From contig MU271143.1 of assembly GCA_021432605.1 (NCBI GenBank), positions 1,373,277 through 1,437,276 on the forward strand: a stretch of DNA of 64,000 nt, given 5' to 3'. Positions 10,579 through 21,446 of the stretch are shown piece after piece. Below the pieces are notes generated by a model. The model worked only from the letters and a program-made list of their open reading frames with translations, did not search any database and was not told the DNA's origin. The position numbers and the translations under genes are program-made. The DNA comes from Coniochaeta sp. PMI_546. Its lineage: Eukaryota; Ascomycota; Sordariomycetes; Coniochaetales; Coniochaetaceae. Every line of letters begins with the position of its first letter. Position 1 is the stretch's first letter.

Positions 10579-11025
10579 GCTTCATCTCTTATTATGAAGA
10601 CTTATCAATGTCATCTATCTTCTAATGGTCGGCTCCTTGAATATTATGCTTTGCCGCCTCATATTCTGTAGTGGCGCTCCTCTTAGAGTGATTGCCTGGT
10701 ATATCAGCATCATGCTGACCATACATACTATCGATAGCCCTAAGGCTTGAAGACCCAGTGGTTGGGGTTATCAGCTTGGGGGTTTTCTTTGCATGATGAC
10801 CAGGGATGTCTGTAGAGTTGCGGCTCGATGCCGCCCGCCATTTGACACAGCTACCAGAAAAACGAAGCAGGCCGCTAAGAGGCCCTTTTCTGAGCATGAT
10901 ATCTGCATGTGATATTCACAAGGCTATCCTGCCCTCAGCGTCTTCCCATAGCGTTTGGTCGTCCTCCTGCATTACAATCTGGGGTCACAAACAATCCTCG
11001 ACATCCAAGCATAGCCACCTCAAGC
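10579..11025. other. Intergenic stretch with a weak open frame
   Basis: A minus-strand frame of 91 codons (10897-10622) contains two similar segments (TDIPGHHAKK and ADIPGNHSKR) but lacks other support. Otherwise nothing is seen before the 3' end of the next gene. Confidence 0.35.
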
Positions 11026-11516
11026 TTATTGGCCATAGTGCCTCTCCTTGTCTTTGATCGGGATGTCAGATCCGGTTGCGTTCTTGTAGGCTCCCCGGAT
11101 GTAGTCCGAGATCTGCTCATCCTTGGCCTGCTCAATGGCACTTTCGTTGTCCTGAGGTCCCTGTCCTAGGACATTCTGCTGCACCCAATCGACTCCTACA
11201 ACATAAATGGTGAGCAACCAGCCTAAGAAGCCATGTATAGGCATGGTAACGCACCTTTGTCAACGACACCCTCGTTCTTCTCGCTCTCCCTGCCTCCGCC
11301 GGCCATCCCGTTGAGCTTGTCCATGAAACCACCGCCAGAAGAGGTTTGTCCGGATTGTGTGGAGTTGTTATTCTGGCTGCCGCCTGTGAAGCCGCTTAAC
11401 TTGTCCATGAAGCCTCCGCCATTGCCGCCAGACCCGGGTTGCTGCTGATTCTGTGTACTCTCGGTCCTGTTGTTATCGGTGTTGCTGTTGCCGCTAAGCT
11501 TGTTGATGAAGTCCAT
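11026..11516 (-). CDS. Small hydrophilic Gly-rich fungal protein, stress-type
   Basis: Two exons, 11516-11255 and 11195-11026, joined by a 59-nt intron (GTGCGT...TAG), give 143 residues. The N-terminal half repeats a short motif: MDFINKLSG, GGGFMDKLSG and GGGFMDKLNG, separated by Gln/Asn/Gly-rich spacers. The C-terminal half (VDWVQQNVLGQGPQDNESA...) is the conserved part of a small ascomycete family that is often auto-annotated as DNA-damage-responsive protein 48-like. That label rests on family memory and does not establish function. No signal peptide or membrane helix is present, so the protein is probably cytosolic. Splicing restores VVDKGVDWV exactly as in relatives, which supports the model. 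Confidence 0.8.
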
Positions 11517-12203
11517 GTCTGTGAGATGCTTGTAGGAAGGAAGAGAGGGTGATACTCGCTTGTAGAAAGTGTACGGGTAAGTAAGATTGGGAGATGAATC
11601 TGAAACCGACGGGAAGTTGAGCCTGGTAGAGGAGAAGAGAGGCGTTTATAATCAGCAGGAGTGTCACACGTCTTCTGTGATGTCACGCATCAGCCAAGCG
11701 GGCACAAACCTTGGCGAGGCCAATCGCTGGAAGACGATTTGTCCACAGCTGGCAAACATGACCATCATACCTGCTTTCCCCTCCTCTTATCCGTTTCAAC
11801 AAGAGTTGTCGTGGAGATACCCGAGACCGACACATCCTGGACCGACCTTACATGAACCAAGATCTGGCGTGGCTAATTCTGCTAATACACTACTTTAAGA
11901 CGAACAATAAGTAGCTCCGATCATCTTTCAAGGGTCCCCTCAATGGACCCCGCTCTACCATAGTACCTCTAGACTAGCCGCGGCTTTTTCCGCTCTGCCA
12001 TGCTGACCTCACCTCCGATCAATGACCGCTTCCAAAGCTCCCACCGGCTATTTCGTGGTTTTGGACAAGCACCAACAACTGAAACATATCAACCCGACCG
12101 AGTAAATCACACATCAAAGTATGCAGCGTATCTAGACGATCGCCCTACTCGTGCTCGAAACTAACCTTCGCCGCCCCTAGAATTTCCGCATCAGAAACTC
12201 ACC
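11517..12203. other. Divergent intergenic region
   Basis: It separates the minus-strand small protein from the plus-strand Dap1-like gene and presumably carries both promoters. No gene or clear regulatory motif is seen. Confidence 0.4.
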
Positions 12204-12794
12204 ATGGACTATGTCGAGCAACGCGTGGCCCAAGAAGCCGCAAAGCCTGCGGGCACCACCGAGTACGTCCTTTGACCACGCAGCCCTCGCCGGTCGTCAT
12301 GTTTCGTGTATCTAACCTTGCCTCCACGCAGCACAACCCTCTTCACCCCGCTCAACATCCTCCTCCTCGGCGCCCTCCTGTACACAGCCTACGTCCTCCT
12401 GCGGCCCTCGCCCCCGCCCGCCCTGCCAAAGGAAGAGCCCGCCGTCGTCTTCAAGACCTTCACGCCTCAGACCCTGCTGCCCTTCAACGGCGAGAACGGC
12501 GCCCCGGTCTACCTGGCCGTCCGAGGGCGCGTCTTCGACGTGACCAAGGGCCGCAACTTCTACGGTCCCGGAGGTCCGTACGCCAACTTTGCCGGCCGCG
12601 ATGCGTCCCGCGGTCTCGCCAAGGGAAGCTTCGACGAGGACATGCTTACCAAGGACCTGGAGGGCCCGCTCGACACACTGAGTGATCTTGGGCCGGACGA
12701 GTTGGAGGCTTTGCAAGGGTGGGAGGATAGGTTCTTGGAGAAGTACCTTGTCGTAGGGAAGCTTGTTGCTGCTGGTGACGCGAGCAAGGAGTGA
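12204..12794 (+). CDS. dap1: Dap1/MAPR-type cytochrome b5-like haem protein
   Basis: Membrane-associated progesterone-receptor family protein. The yeast homologue Dap1 binds haem and supports the sterol P450 Erg11. Exons 12204-12262 and 12332-12794 are joined by a 69-nt intron (GTACGT, branch TCTAAC, acceptor GCAG), giving 173 residues. A short cytosolic or lumenal tail (MDYVEQRVAQEAAKPAG) is followed by a membrane helix at about 23-44 and then the cytochrome b5-like domain at about 65-160. The domain includes the hallmark VYLAVRGRVFDVTKGRNFYGPGGPYANFAGRDASRGLAKG, where the axial Tyr of MAPR proteins replaces the His pair of true cytochrome b5. The length is normal. It is convergent with the DUF3716 gene, 176 bp apart. 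Confidence 0.93.
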
Positions 12795-12970
12795 TGTGGT
12801 GTGGTCATCTCCAGGGAGGTGTGTACAATGGTGCAGCATCACTGTCGAGGTGGGCGTATGTTGATGGTCGCTGATTCACTGATGTCAGCTATGCTTCTGC
12901 GATGGGGAAGTGGTGGTCTATCATGTGGTGATGAGACACTGTATGAAAAAAGTTTCAGAGTTCTGATTGA

Positions 12971-14064
12971 TTAGACGCCGTGGGTGCCGTTTGGCTCTTG
13001 GTTCGCGAAAGCTTCCCGTGCGGCACGAACCGCGTCGATCGCTGCGAGCTGGAGGCTGATACGAGCCCTCTCGGCCGCCGATTGTTCGGCGAGCATATCC
13101 AGCTCTGATGTCGACATTCTGTTGTACTGGTGTTTAAGGCTCTCGAAGTCTTGGTTGCTTAGGTTATGGCGGGGCGCCTGCATCTCCTGCGCAATTGGTT
13201 CGGAGGGCCGGTCTCGCCGTTTGTTTGCACTTGTCGTTGCCTCTAGAGGAGGCGCGAATCCTACAGGAGTGAATGGAGCAGCTACGGTACTGTCGACGGC
13301 GGTGCTACTGCTGACCTCAGGCGAGGATGTAACTGCAGGCTGCGAGGCTGCCGCCTTCGCGCGTGCTGAAGGAGACACAGTCACTTTTTGTTTACAGGAG
13401 TGGTTAGCAATCACCGTGTCAGGTCGCACTAGTGTCCAAGAACCAGTAACATACTTCCGAAGCCGCGGGAGCAGTTTGCACGTTTCCCGTCCATATAGCA
13501 GTTCGCGCAAGCGCCTCTAGTTATCCAGGATGTTGCCCAGTCGTTGGGCACCACGCACTGGGTCCACATGCCCTGACCCTCGACACACCGTGTACAAGCG
13601 TCCGAGACCTCTTGCCCGCCGCACTGGAGGAGCACAGCACACCAATTCGCCGGCCTCTTGGGATGCCAGCTGCGCCGAGTCAGCGGATTCTTGTCGAGAG
13701 TTCGTTGGGGTCGGAGTGGAGCGGCGCGAAATCGGTTGGCGGTTACGGCGTTGGGGAAGCGTTCGTTCGCCGGAAAGTAGCCCATGCGGTAACAATAGTC
13801 GATTATATTCTCGTGCTGCTGCTGCTGCTCTCCGCCGTGGTCGGCATCAGCCAGGGCACTGGCCAGAACTTGGGCTTCACGAGCGCCGTCTGCATCAGGG
13901 TCACGGTCGACCTCACTTTCGTTCTCGATATTTTCCTCGTCATCGTTGATATCATCGTCTTCTTCCTCTTCCTCAATGTCATGTACATGATCTTCATTCG
14001 CTTCTTGGGGGACATGTCCCGCGATCTTCGCCTCGACGCGCGCGCGCTTGGCTGGACGCGGCAT
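12971..14064 (-). CDS. DUF3716 cysteine-rich fungal protein
   Basis: Two exons, 14064-13455 and 13383-12971, with a 71-nt intron (GTATGT, branch GCTAAC, acceptor AAG), give 340 residues. The N-terminus is basic (MPRPAKRARV), then strongly acidic (EEEEEDDDINDDEE) at about 30-60. Residues 142-198 hold the DUF3716 pattern of spaced cysteines (WCAVLLQC, CTRCVEGQG, CVV, CANCYMDG, CS), probably a small zinc-binding or disulphide fold. The C-terminal third is Ser/Ala/Pro-rich, then a helical segment (SLKHQYNRMSTSELDMLAEQ). The function of DUF3716 is unknown. The basic and acidic stretches would fit a nuclear protein, but that is inference. Confidence 0.8.
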
Positions 14065-14433
14065 AACTGCTTATCGCTTGGTGGGTCCAGTAGGCTTGTA
14101 ATGGGTGAATTAGGACGTCTTTTCGAAACATGAGACGATCACGAGTGAGGTTTTTCCGAGTTACAGTGAATAGCTGGCTCAGGTTGTTAACCTGCTTGTG
14201 GAAGCTGAATGCTAGGGGTTGTTGAGCTCCGCACGCCAATGCTTCAATGTGGGGGCTGTCTAGTCTCGATTTAAGCTTATTTGCGGTTGATCCACAGTCA
14301 CTAAACTCAGAGCTGGAGATAAGATTTCAACCCTTTCCAACAGAATTATTTGATTCGATGAATCCCTACAGCATGTATCATGACAACAAGCAGGACCTGT
14401 ATGATTTTTTGAGGCCCCTGGGGTCTTGATCCT
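14065..14433. other. Short intergenic stretch
   Basis: About 370 bp between two minus-strand genes; it should carry the promoter of the DUF3716 gene. Nothing specific is seen. Confidence 0.4.
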
Positions 14434-15385
14434 CTAAAGTACCGCCTCGTCTGGCATGTTCCCTCGCCATGCCAGAGCTCCATGCTCGTTGGCCCATTGC
14501 AGCAAGGCATCATAATCCACGCACTGATGTTCAGAGCCCCAACCCGGACCAGCCGCCGTTTTCCCCTCCAGATTCGTGTCTCCGGCACACATTATAGACT
14601 GTCGCAAATAGTCGAAGCAATGAGCTGAGTGGTGAGCCACTTCCTTGTCCAACTCGACACCGCCGTACCCGCTTTGGAAGTGCTCGACGATGTATGACTG
14701 GCGAGACATTACTCTTAGCATCTGACGTACCAGAAATTTTGGAGTTCCAGGGCCTTACAAGACAATGTAATTGGTGGAAGACGGACATCATATAAGCAGG
14801 TCCATCGTTGTCATGATCGATAGCCACCGTGTACGGCTGGCCAATGTCAAAGTTGGCCCAGTCCGGTATGTGGATGTATCCTCGGGCAGCTGCCACAATA
14901 TGCCACCTCGTTAGTCACTTATCGCCATTTCAACCTTTAGAAAGATGATTATCTATTCACCCGCACTCAAATCAATCCAGTTGTGGAGAGTGCGCAGGGT
15001 GGCTTCCCTGCTGGCGAACATATTCTCGTTGAGATACGTGCTGTTCTCGAGAAATGTGTATGTCTTTCGAGGAACTGGACAAATTTGGACCCCTTGTCAG
15101 TCTATTATCTGCCAGCTGCAATTTTGGATGCCTACACTGAGGTATTGGAGACAGCTTGACTGTTGTCTTCCACCATGCAGGGCCCGAAAATGGTCGAGCC
15201 AGGAGAACAACTATTGTGACCGCCATTGCAAGCTCGAACAGGAGACGAAGGAGAAAGATCGGTTGTCGTTTTGGAGGTGGCCATGGCAGACTCTTTTCGG
15301 GTGTGGACTCATGGTTGTGTTGTCGACATGGTGACTCGAGGAAAGCTTGCTGCTCTTCGTCTTGCCTGTCCTTCGAACTCAACAT
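14434..15385 (-). CDS. UstYa-like (DUF3328) membrane protein
   Basis: Four exons, 15385-15136, 15074-14961, 14889-14759 and 14697-14434, give 252 residues; the introns are 61, 71 and 61 nt and all phases agree. A cytosolic N-terminus is followed by one membrane helix at about 43-63 (IFLLRLLFELAMAVTIVVLL). The lumenal domain carries the two family motifs HQLHC (160-164) and HSAHC (188-192), with FASREATLRTLHNWIDLSA upstream. Members of this family oxidise or cyclise peptides in ustiloxin, cyclochlorotine and related RiPP pathways; the His/Cys motifs are thought to be the active site. Both motifs are intact. No precursor peptide, tyrosinase-like gene or P450 is visible beside it. The ATG at 15385 replaces an upstream in-frame TTG. 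Confidence 0.87.
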
Positions 15386-16271
15386 GACGGCGAGAACGTT
15401 CAGTTCAGAACTGCCCGTTGACAAAATCAGTAGCCAGCTGATGATCGTTGTCTGCGAAGCAAGCCGTCAATCATTCAAATCTGACCATAAAGACACAAGG
15501 CTCGAGTCACGAGAGGAAGGACTAAACCACACGAAGGCTGACACGTGTGTTTGGTTCAAGCTTTGTCGCTAGCAATTGTCCAGCACCCGTGTCAGGCAGA
15601 GGGTGAAGGCCGCGAAGGCGGCGACATTAAGAAGGGCAAAGTGCTCTTTTCTTCATTGACCGTCCGACTGTCCCCACAGGTATTCATCTGTCTCCGTGCT
15701 CAAAATGGAAATTTGCCCATCTGTTGCGGTGCATAGGTTGTCGGGGCGATTTAGCCTAAAGTTGGGTGTACACTCGCTGAAAGCGACCACCGTGTACGGA
15801 TGGATACACAAATCTCCTCACACAGTAGTTCGTGCTCTGCCATGTTATCATACTGCACTTCAACTGCTGTAGTTGCTCAGCTGCTGTCAATGCCAAGGAC
15901 GACCTTCCCTCAAACCAGGCCTCCACTACATTCCTCAATTGGAACGCGCATCAGAGTTGATAGTCCAAATAAAACAGTCGATTGGTTCCTCATTCTGGAT
16001 TTCAGCGTACTCTAATCCACCACAGCGCGGATTTAGAGGCCTGCCTCCTGCTTCCCAGGTTGAAGCGAGACTTGGGATACACTGTGATATCTCTACCGAG
16101 ACCAAGAGACCGGTTGACGTTCAGACAACCCTCCCTTGAAATGAGCACGGGCAAGCATGACAGCCCTTCAGTCCGTCCGAATCCATAGCCAACTACCTCA
16201 TGCTGATCGGCCATCTTCGCAGCGTTGGTGGTGGTTCTTAGACGGTGTATGGAATCGCTAAGCCTGCGCGC
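15386..16271. other. 0.9 kb with no gene seen
   Basis: Upstream region of the UstYa-like gene. Only open frames below 140 codons occur; none has a signal peptide plus Kex2-spaced repeats that would mark a RiPP precursor. Confidence 0.45.
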
Positions 16272-16841
16272 TCATCTCGATCTCTGTGCCGAAGAAGGTG
16301 CCCTTGTGGTAGCGCTGCGACCCAACACCCTGTGTGGAAGCTGTTCTGATTGTTCTCCCGTAGAAGAAAAACGTCGGCGATACCCAAAGATCGCTCGCAA
16401 AGAGACGGACCGTCTGGGGACTATATGGGCAGCCGCGGCAGACTGCAGAACTCTATCACTCGGGCCGTCGACATGTCTGCTGGTATCTGTCGTGAGTCGG
16501 GTCAAAATCTCATCAAACGTCACTGCTGGAGGGCGTCGGTTTGCTTGAGAGCAACTGGTGCTGGGACCGTCTCTACTCGATGGTGAGTAGGGTGGTGGTG
16601 ATGAGCCAGGGGAGGGATAAGCAGGTAGTTGCGCTGAACCAGGTGTCGTCGCCGGAGCGTTTTGTGGCCGTCGAGATACCAGCCTCAACGGGCCATATTC
16701 CGAGCCAGGAGGCCCTTCATAATAGTCTCCGCTGGGATGGCGATATGTGTACGTTTGTGTATCGGCATCGTAGGCGCAACGCACACTCCCGCAAGGAGCA
16801 ATCCTCGCATCATCGCCGTCGTGCTCCCACTTCCGCGACAT
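16272..16841 (-). CDS. Pro/Ser-rich fungal protein of the LysM-associated type
   Basis: A single-exon frame of 189 residues from ATG 16841. The N-terminus (MSRKWEHDGDDARIAPCGSVRCAYDADTQTYTYRHPSGDYYEGPPGSEYG) matches the start of a conserved ascomycete family. It has the typical YDADTQTYTYR and YYEGPPGSEYGPL segments. Relatives are often annotated as LysM or CBM50 proteins because longer members carry a C-terminal LysM, but no LysM is visible here. The rest is Pro/Ser-rich and ends in an Arg-rich stretch. No signal peptide is present, so it is probably intracellular. The function is unknown, and a missed upstream or downstream exon cannot be excluded. Confidence 0.65.
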   Translation of the reverse strand: MSRKWEHDGDDARIAPCGSVRCAYDADTQTYTYRHPSGDYYEGPPGSEYGPLRLVSRRPQNAPATTPGSAQLPAYPSPGSSPPPYSPSSRDGPSTSCSQANRRPPAVTFDEILTRLTTDTSRHVDGPSDRVLQSAAAAHIVPRRSVSLRAIFGYRRRFSSTGEQSEQLPHRVLGRSATTRAPSSAQRSR

Positions 16842-18453
16842 GTTCGACTTCGGGGTCAATCTGTGCAACGACTTTTGTAAGGAAGTCTGGCGGTATACTT
16901 TTGGAAGTCCAAGGGAAAAGGGACCGAGACTCTAGACATATGGCGTGCAAGTGTCCTCGGCTTTATCGTAGACAGGATCAGCAATCTCTCTGCAAGGGAC
17001 GACAACAACGGACCACGTTCGGTGTCGCAGCCACATTTGATAGTTGGTAGCCCCTATCATAACACGGCGACATGTTGAAGTCTCGGCCAGTGACTCGATA
17101 TTTCGGATATGATCTGCCTAAGTGACTCAAGGCGAGGCTGAGGGACTATCTGGTCATCGCCTACGCTTATCATGTTCTCCGAACGATTCATACGAGGGGC
17201 TCCTTATTCTCGGTCAAATCTCCGACAAGTTGCAGTCAAGTAGATGGCCTGTCATTGGATCAGAGCTTTTGTAGAGATGCAGGGTGTCGGAGATGTTGAC
17301 GACACTGCGCGATTGATAGAGAAGTTTATGCTCATTTGAAGTGAAGCTATTGTGTAGGCAGCAATCCGAAAGACAGAGTGTCGAGCAGCAGTGTTTAAGG
17401 ACATGCCATAACCAGGGCGGCATCAAGTGTTGAACGCACAGCCACACTCCAGAAACCTCCGCCGCACGCGCCACAGCTGTTCTTCGCCCCATCCTTCTCC
17501 TCTTCATGTAGTCGAGGCGCGAATATTTTCAATTGTTTCTATTTGCAAGGTCCGAATGCAGCTGTTCTCGCGTCTTCCCCTTGGCCCCTTCAGCCTGTTA
17601 AGTGGATGTGCACCTGCTCCACGTTTGCTGTTCTGCACTACATGTGTACATAGTACACTATGTATATAGCCATGACTGGGCAGATTGCGGTGATGTAATT
17701 CCTCCCATGAGGTCATCGCCATATACTCCAGCCAATCAGAAACGCTACCGCACCTTGACTGCACATCAACGTGAAAGAAGGCCTGGAAGGGTGTTTTGAG
17801 CCAGAGACATCCCGGAATCCATCGAGATTCTGGTTTAGTTCCGTCGGTCTGGACTGCCAAAATGGCAACGTCTCAGGCACCAAACCCCCCTGCTCGAGTC
17901 TACTTCGTTCCCCCGTGCCGCCTTGAAAACAAGAATTCAGGTTGCTTTCACTGCGCATTGAACAATGAGGCCGGGACCTTCTGGTCTGCCCTTGCCTACA
18001 GTACACTACGTTGGCGCGATCCTTTTCTATTTGGATGATCTGCTTCAGGGACTGGAGACTGTGGGCAGCATATTTCGTAAGAGAAATCAAGCTTCCTTGC
18101 CTTCGCAAGCTCTACACGTGTATAATACTCTTGGGCAAGTCTTGAGCTTGAAATACCTAGACCAAACCGCAGTGCGGTCCTTGATCTTCAAAGTCAAACA
18201 TCCTCTTTCTCGACCGTCACTGTCGAATTCTATCATCAAGTCCACAGCTCCCTTTAAGTCTTGCAGGTCGCGCAAGATAACTGCCCCTGTCTAGTGTGAC
18301 CTCATATCGCCTTAAGCTCCTCCGTCCCGCATCCCGTTGGCTGTCCATCCACCCACCCTCGTCGCGTGGCGATAGGTTCGCTGATCGTCATCGCAATCCG
18401 CCTATTGTAGAAGCTGCGCCTAGACCCAATCCCTACATACCTCAGGTGTCATC
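16842..18453. other. 1.6 kb with no gene seen
   Basis: Divergent region between the Pro/Ser-rich gene and the kelch gene. One copy of the palindrome TACACGTGTA lies at 18113-18122, about 330 bp before the kelch start. Open frames here lack motifs. Confidence 0.45.
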
Positions 18454-21446
18454 ATGTCTTCGCAACCCTATCGCGACTCTGAAATAGCCTTCTCCCCTCC
18501 CGTGCGTCCAAAGTTCCACCACCGCAACACAGACGACAGACTAAGGGAAGGCTCAAGCACGCCAGTGTCTTTCTCCATGATTAGCAACATCCGAAAAGAT
18601 AGGAGGTCTATGTTTAAAGAGCTTGGATTGGACGTTGACGGTCACACAACATATACGAACAGTCCCACAGACAAGGAGTTCGCCGAACTCACCGGCTTGG
18701 CCTCTGCTTCCACTGACCGCACTTCCGAACACAACTCAGACCGGTCACTGGGCTACGAGGGAAAGGGGCCACAACAAGAGCCCCAAAGTCCCCGCGGTGT
18801 CAACAACCAAGACGTCTCCCCGCAGTCACAGACTTCTACCACCAGCAAGCCGTGGTATTCGAAGCTGGTAGCCGGTCGTCGGCCGAGGATCAGGACCGCC
18901 GCGAGTGCGCCACCCCCTACCATGTCCACTCTCACGCGGCTGTCATCGGTTGCCCTGCTCATTGCCGTGATCTTACCTGGCTTTAGTTATTATAATGGTC
19001 GCGAGAAGGTTCCGGTCAATGGGGCGGACGCCGGTGTGATCAACCGCAATAACAAGCCCATTCTCGACACGAGGGCGGATAGTCCTACAGATGTGTGCAA
19101 GAGGTGGAGTCAACAAGGTAGGTCATCTGCGCTGAAGGTACTATAGGAAAGTGCGTCACTGACCACATGCAGCTGCTCATTTGAACGGAACTCTATATCT
19201 CTACGGAGGTCAGGCAAAGACCTCGGGAGACCAGACGCAAAATACTTGGAGTACGGTCCTTGCTCGTTTGTCCAACATATAATATGCTAACGACGAACCT
19301 AGACAACAACTTCCTCACCCTCGACCTTACGAAGTCGTGGGATACCGCTTCGCCAAAATTGTCTGCTCTACCTCAGCCGTCAGGACCTCCCGCGGTAGCG
19401 AACGGCTACTTATGGAATGACTACAATAACCTCTACCTGTACGGCGGTGAATTTGCGGACAACCCATATGTTAGTCCTGCGCCGGTCTCTACCTGGCAGT
19501 ATGACATCAGAAGCAAGAATTGGATCGAGCATCCGAACCCCAAGACGTCGGCCGGTGTCAAAGCTACGGATGCCAACATCCCGATCCAGCGTGCGGCTGA
19601 AGGAGCCGGCATCTCTGTGCCTGAGTTGGGCGTCAGCTACTACTTTGGTGGCCATTTGGACATGGCTACAACTCCAGGCTGGTCCTACCTGATCGCGCGC
19701 GTTTACCTCAAGAGCCTTCTCGAGTTCACGCACCCCGGCTACACAAATGATGCTGTGGCATCACTTGCCGACGGAACGGGCGCCGGTGACGGTGGCGTCT
19801 ACCGCAACATCACCGAGGGAGGCTTGCAGATCAGCGATGCGTTCTCCGAGCGAGCAGATGGCGCTCTCGTCTTTGTCCCCGGTTGGGGTGAGAAGGGCGT
19901 CCTGATCGGCTTTGCTGGTGGCACGAACGAGACCTTCGTCAGCGATCTATCGACATTGGACGTCTTCGACATCGCAAACTCTGTTTGGTACCAGCAGAAG
20001 ACCACGGGCACGCCGCCTGGCGTCCGCGTCAACCCTTGCGCCGTTGTCGCTTCGGCGCCCGATGCGTCCAGCTTCCAGATTTACCTTTACGGTGGCCAAA
20101 ATTTGGTGCCATATGTACGTTTGTTCATAGATCACCCTCTCTCATCTCCCCACATGACCTTACTAACTTCCTCCCAGAAAGAGCAGACGCAGTACTCGGA
20201 CATGTACATCCTCTCCATCCCGGCGTTCACCTGGATCCAAGCACCACAGGGCGGTGACAACAAGCCCTCCGGTCGGTCGGGCCACACGTGCAACCTCCGC
20301 GACGGCCAGATCGTGCTTGTGGGCGGCTATACGGGTCCCGGCACGGACTGCGACAGCCCAGGCATCTACGTCTTCAACGCGTCCAGCCTCGAGTGGACAT
20401 CGCGCTTCACCGCTCTCGACCACCCAGCCGACCTGAGCCCGGAGAACTCGGTCCTCGCCAACTCCTTCGGCTACAAGGTGCCCGACGTGGTCGCCAGCGT
20501 CATCGGCGGCGGACCAGACGGAGGCGCCACAGCCACCACCCCGGCAGCAGGGCCGGCTACGGGCGGCCCCTTCGCCACGGGCAAATCCCCCGTGTTCACC
20601 GTCACCGCGAGCGGCAGTACCGCGACCGTCACGCAGGCCGCCCCGGGCGTCACGACCAGCCCCGGATCCAACACCACCACACCCTCCCCCTCCTCCGGCC
20701 CGTCAGACGACGGTCGTCGCGGCGGTCTCATCGCAGCAGGCGTCATCGCCGGCCTCGCCGGCCTCCTAGCACTGTACCTCGGCTACTGCGCCTGGCTCTA
20801 CCGCCGCCAGGTGCGCGCCTACAAGACCCACCTGGCAGTGGCAAACCGATACAGCGCCGGGCCCGGGTCTCAGAGCCGAGGCTCCTTCCGCGGTCTGGCG
20901 GCCTTCTTCGGCCGGAGCGGCAGCAAGAAGACAGCAGCCAACGACAACACCACAGAGCCCATGGCGGAGAAGGGCGCAGCGGCAGGGGTGGGCGGGCCCA
21001 AGCCGGTCCGCAGCAGCGCCGAGAGGAGGGGACGCACCCACCGCCGCGACGAGAGCACCAGCACCGCCGACAGCTTCGCCTGGGTGCCCGGCAAGGCCGT
21101 CGAGCCGAGGCTGCTGTTCGACGACCCCACGCCCGACAGCGGGTATAGTTCTACGCCCTACCACGGTGCCGGAAGTAGCAGCAAGGTTACGCCTACGAGC
21201 GAGCCGACGCCGCCTCCGCCGTCCGGCAGACCGCCGATGAGGAGGAGTAATAGTGCGGGCAGTAGCAGCTCGACGGAGGGGTTGCTGGACGGCCAGGAGC
21301 CGAGTTTCTTTAGTGTGGTTATGGGACCGAGGCGGGCGCTGAGGGTGGTTAATGGGCTTGAAGGGGAGGATGGGGTGCAGAGGGGAAATAGTGGGAGGAG
21401 CGAGAAGAGTGCGAGGCAGGGGAACAGTGTGAGTCAGTATCAGTGA
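18454..21446 (+). CDS. Kelch-repeat membrane protein with two membrane segments
   Basis: Four exons, 18454-19117, 19173-19250, 19303-20114 and 20178-21446, give 940 residues; the introns are 55, 52 and 63 nt. Residues 1-150 are hydrophilic and Ser/Pro-rich. A membrane segment follows at about 163-182 (LSSVALLIAVILPGF). Kelch-type blades then run from about 220 to 615, with repeated hallmarks such as LYLYGGQ, LYLYGGEF, YYFGGH, IYLYGGQN and IVLVGGY. A Thr/Ser/Pro-rich stalk leads to a second helix at about 703-727 (GGLIAAGVIAGLAGLLALYLG), and a 210-residue Ser-rich tail ends the protein. The kelch propeller should face outside or the lumen, with both ends cytosolic. Relatives are annotated as cell-wall-anchored kelch proteins. 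The partner and ligand are unknown. Confidence 0.85.

Noticed and set aside
10622-10897. 91-codon minus-strand frame with two DIPG(H/N)H-type segments
   Set aside because: The internal similarity is short, and there is no other coding evidence; kept only as a note.
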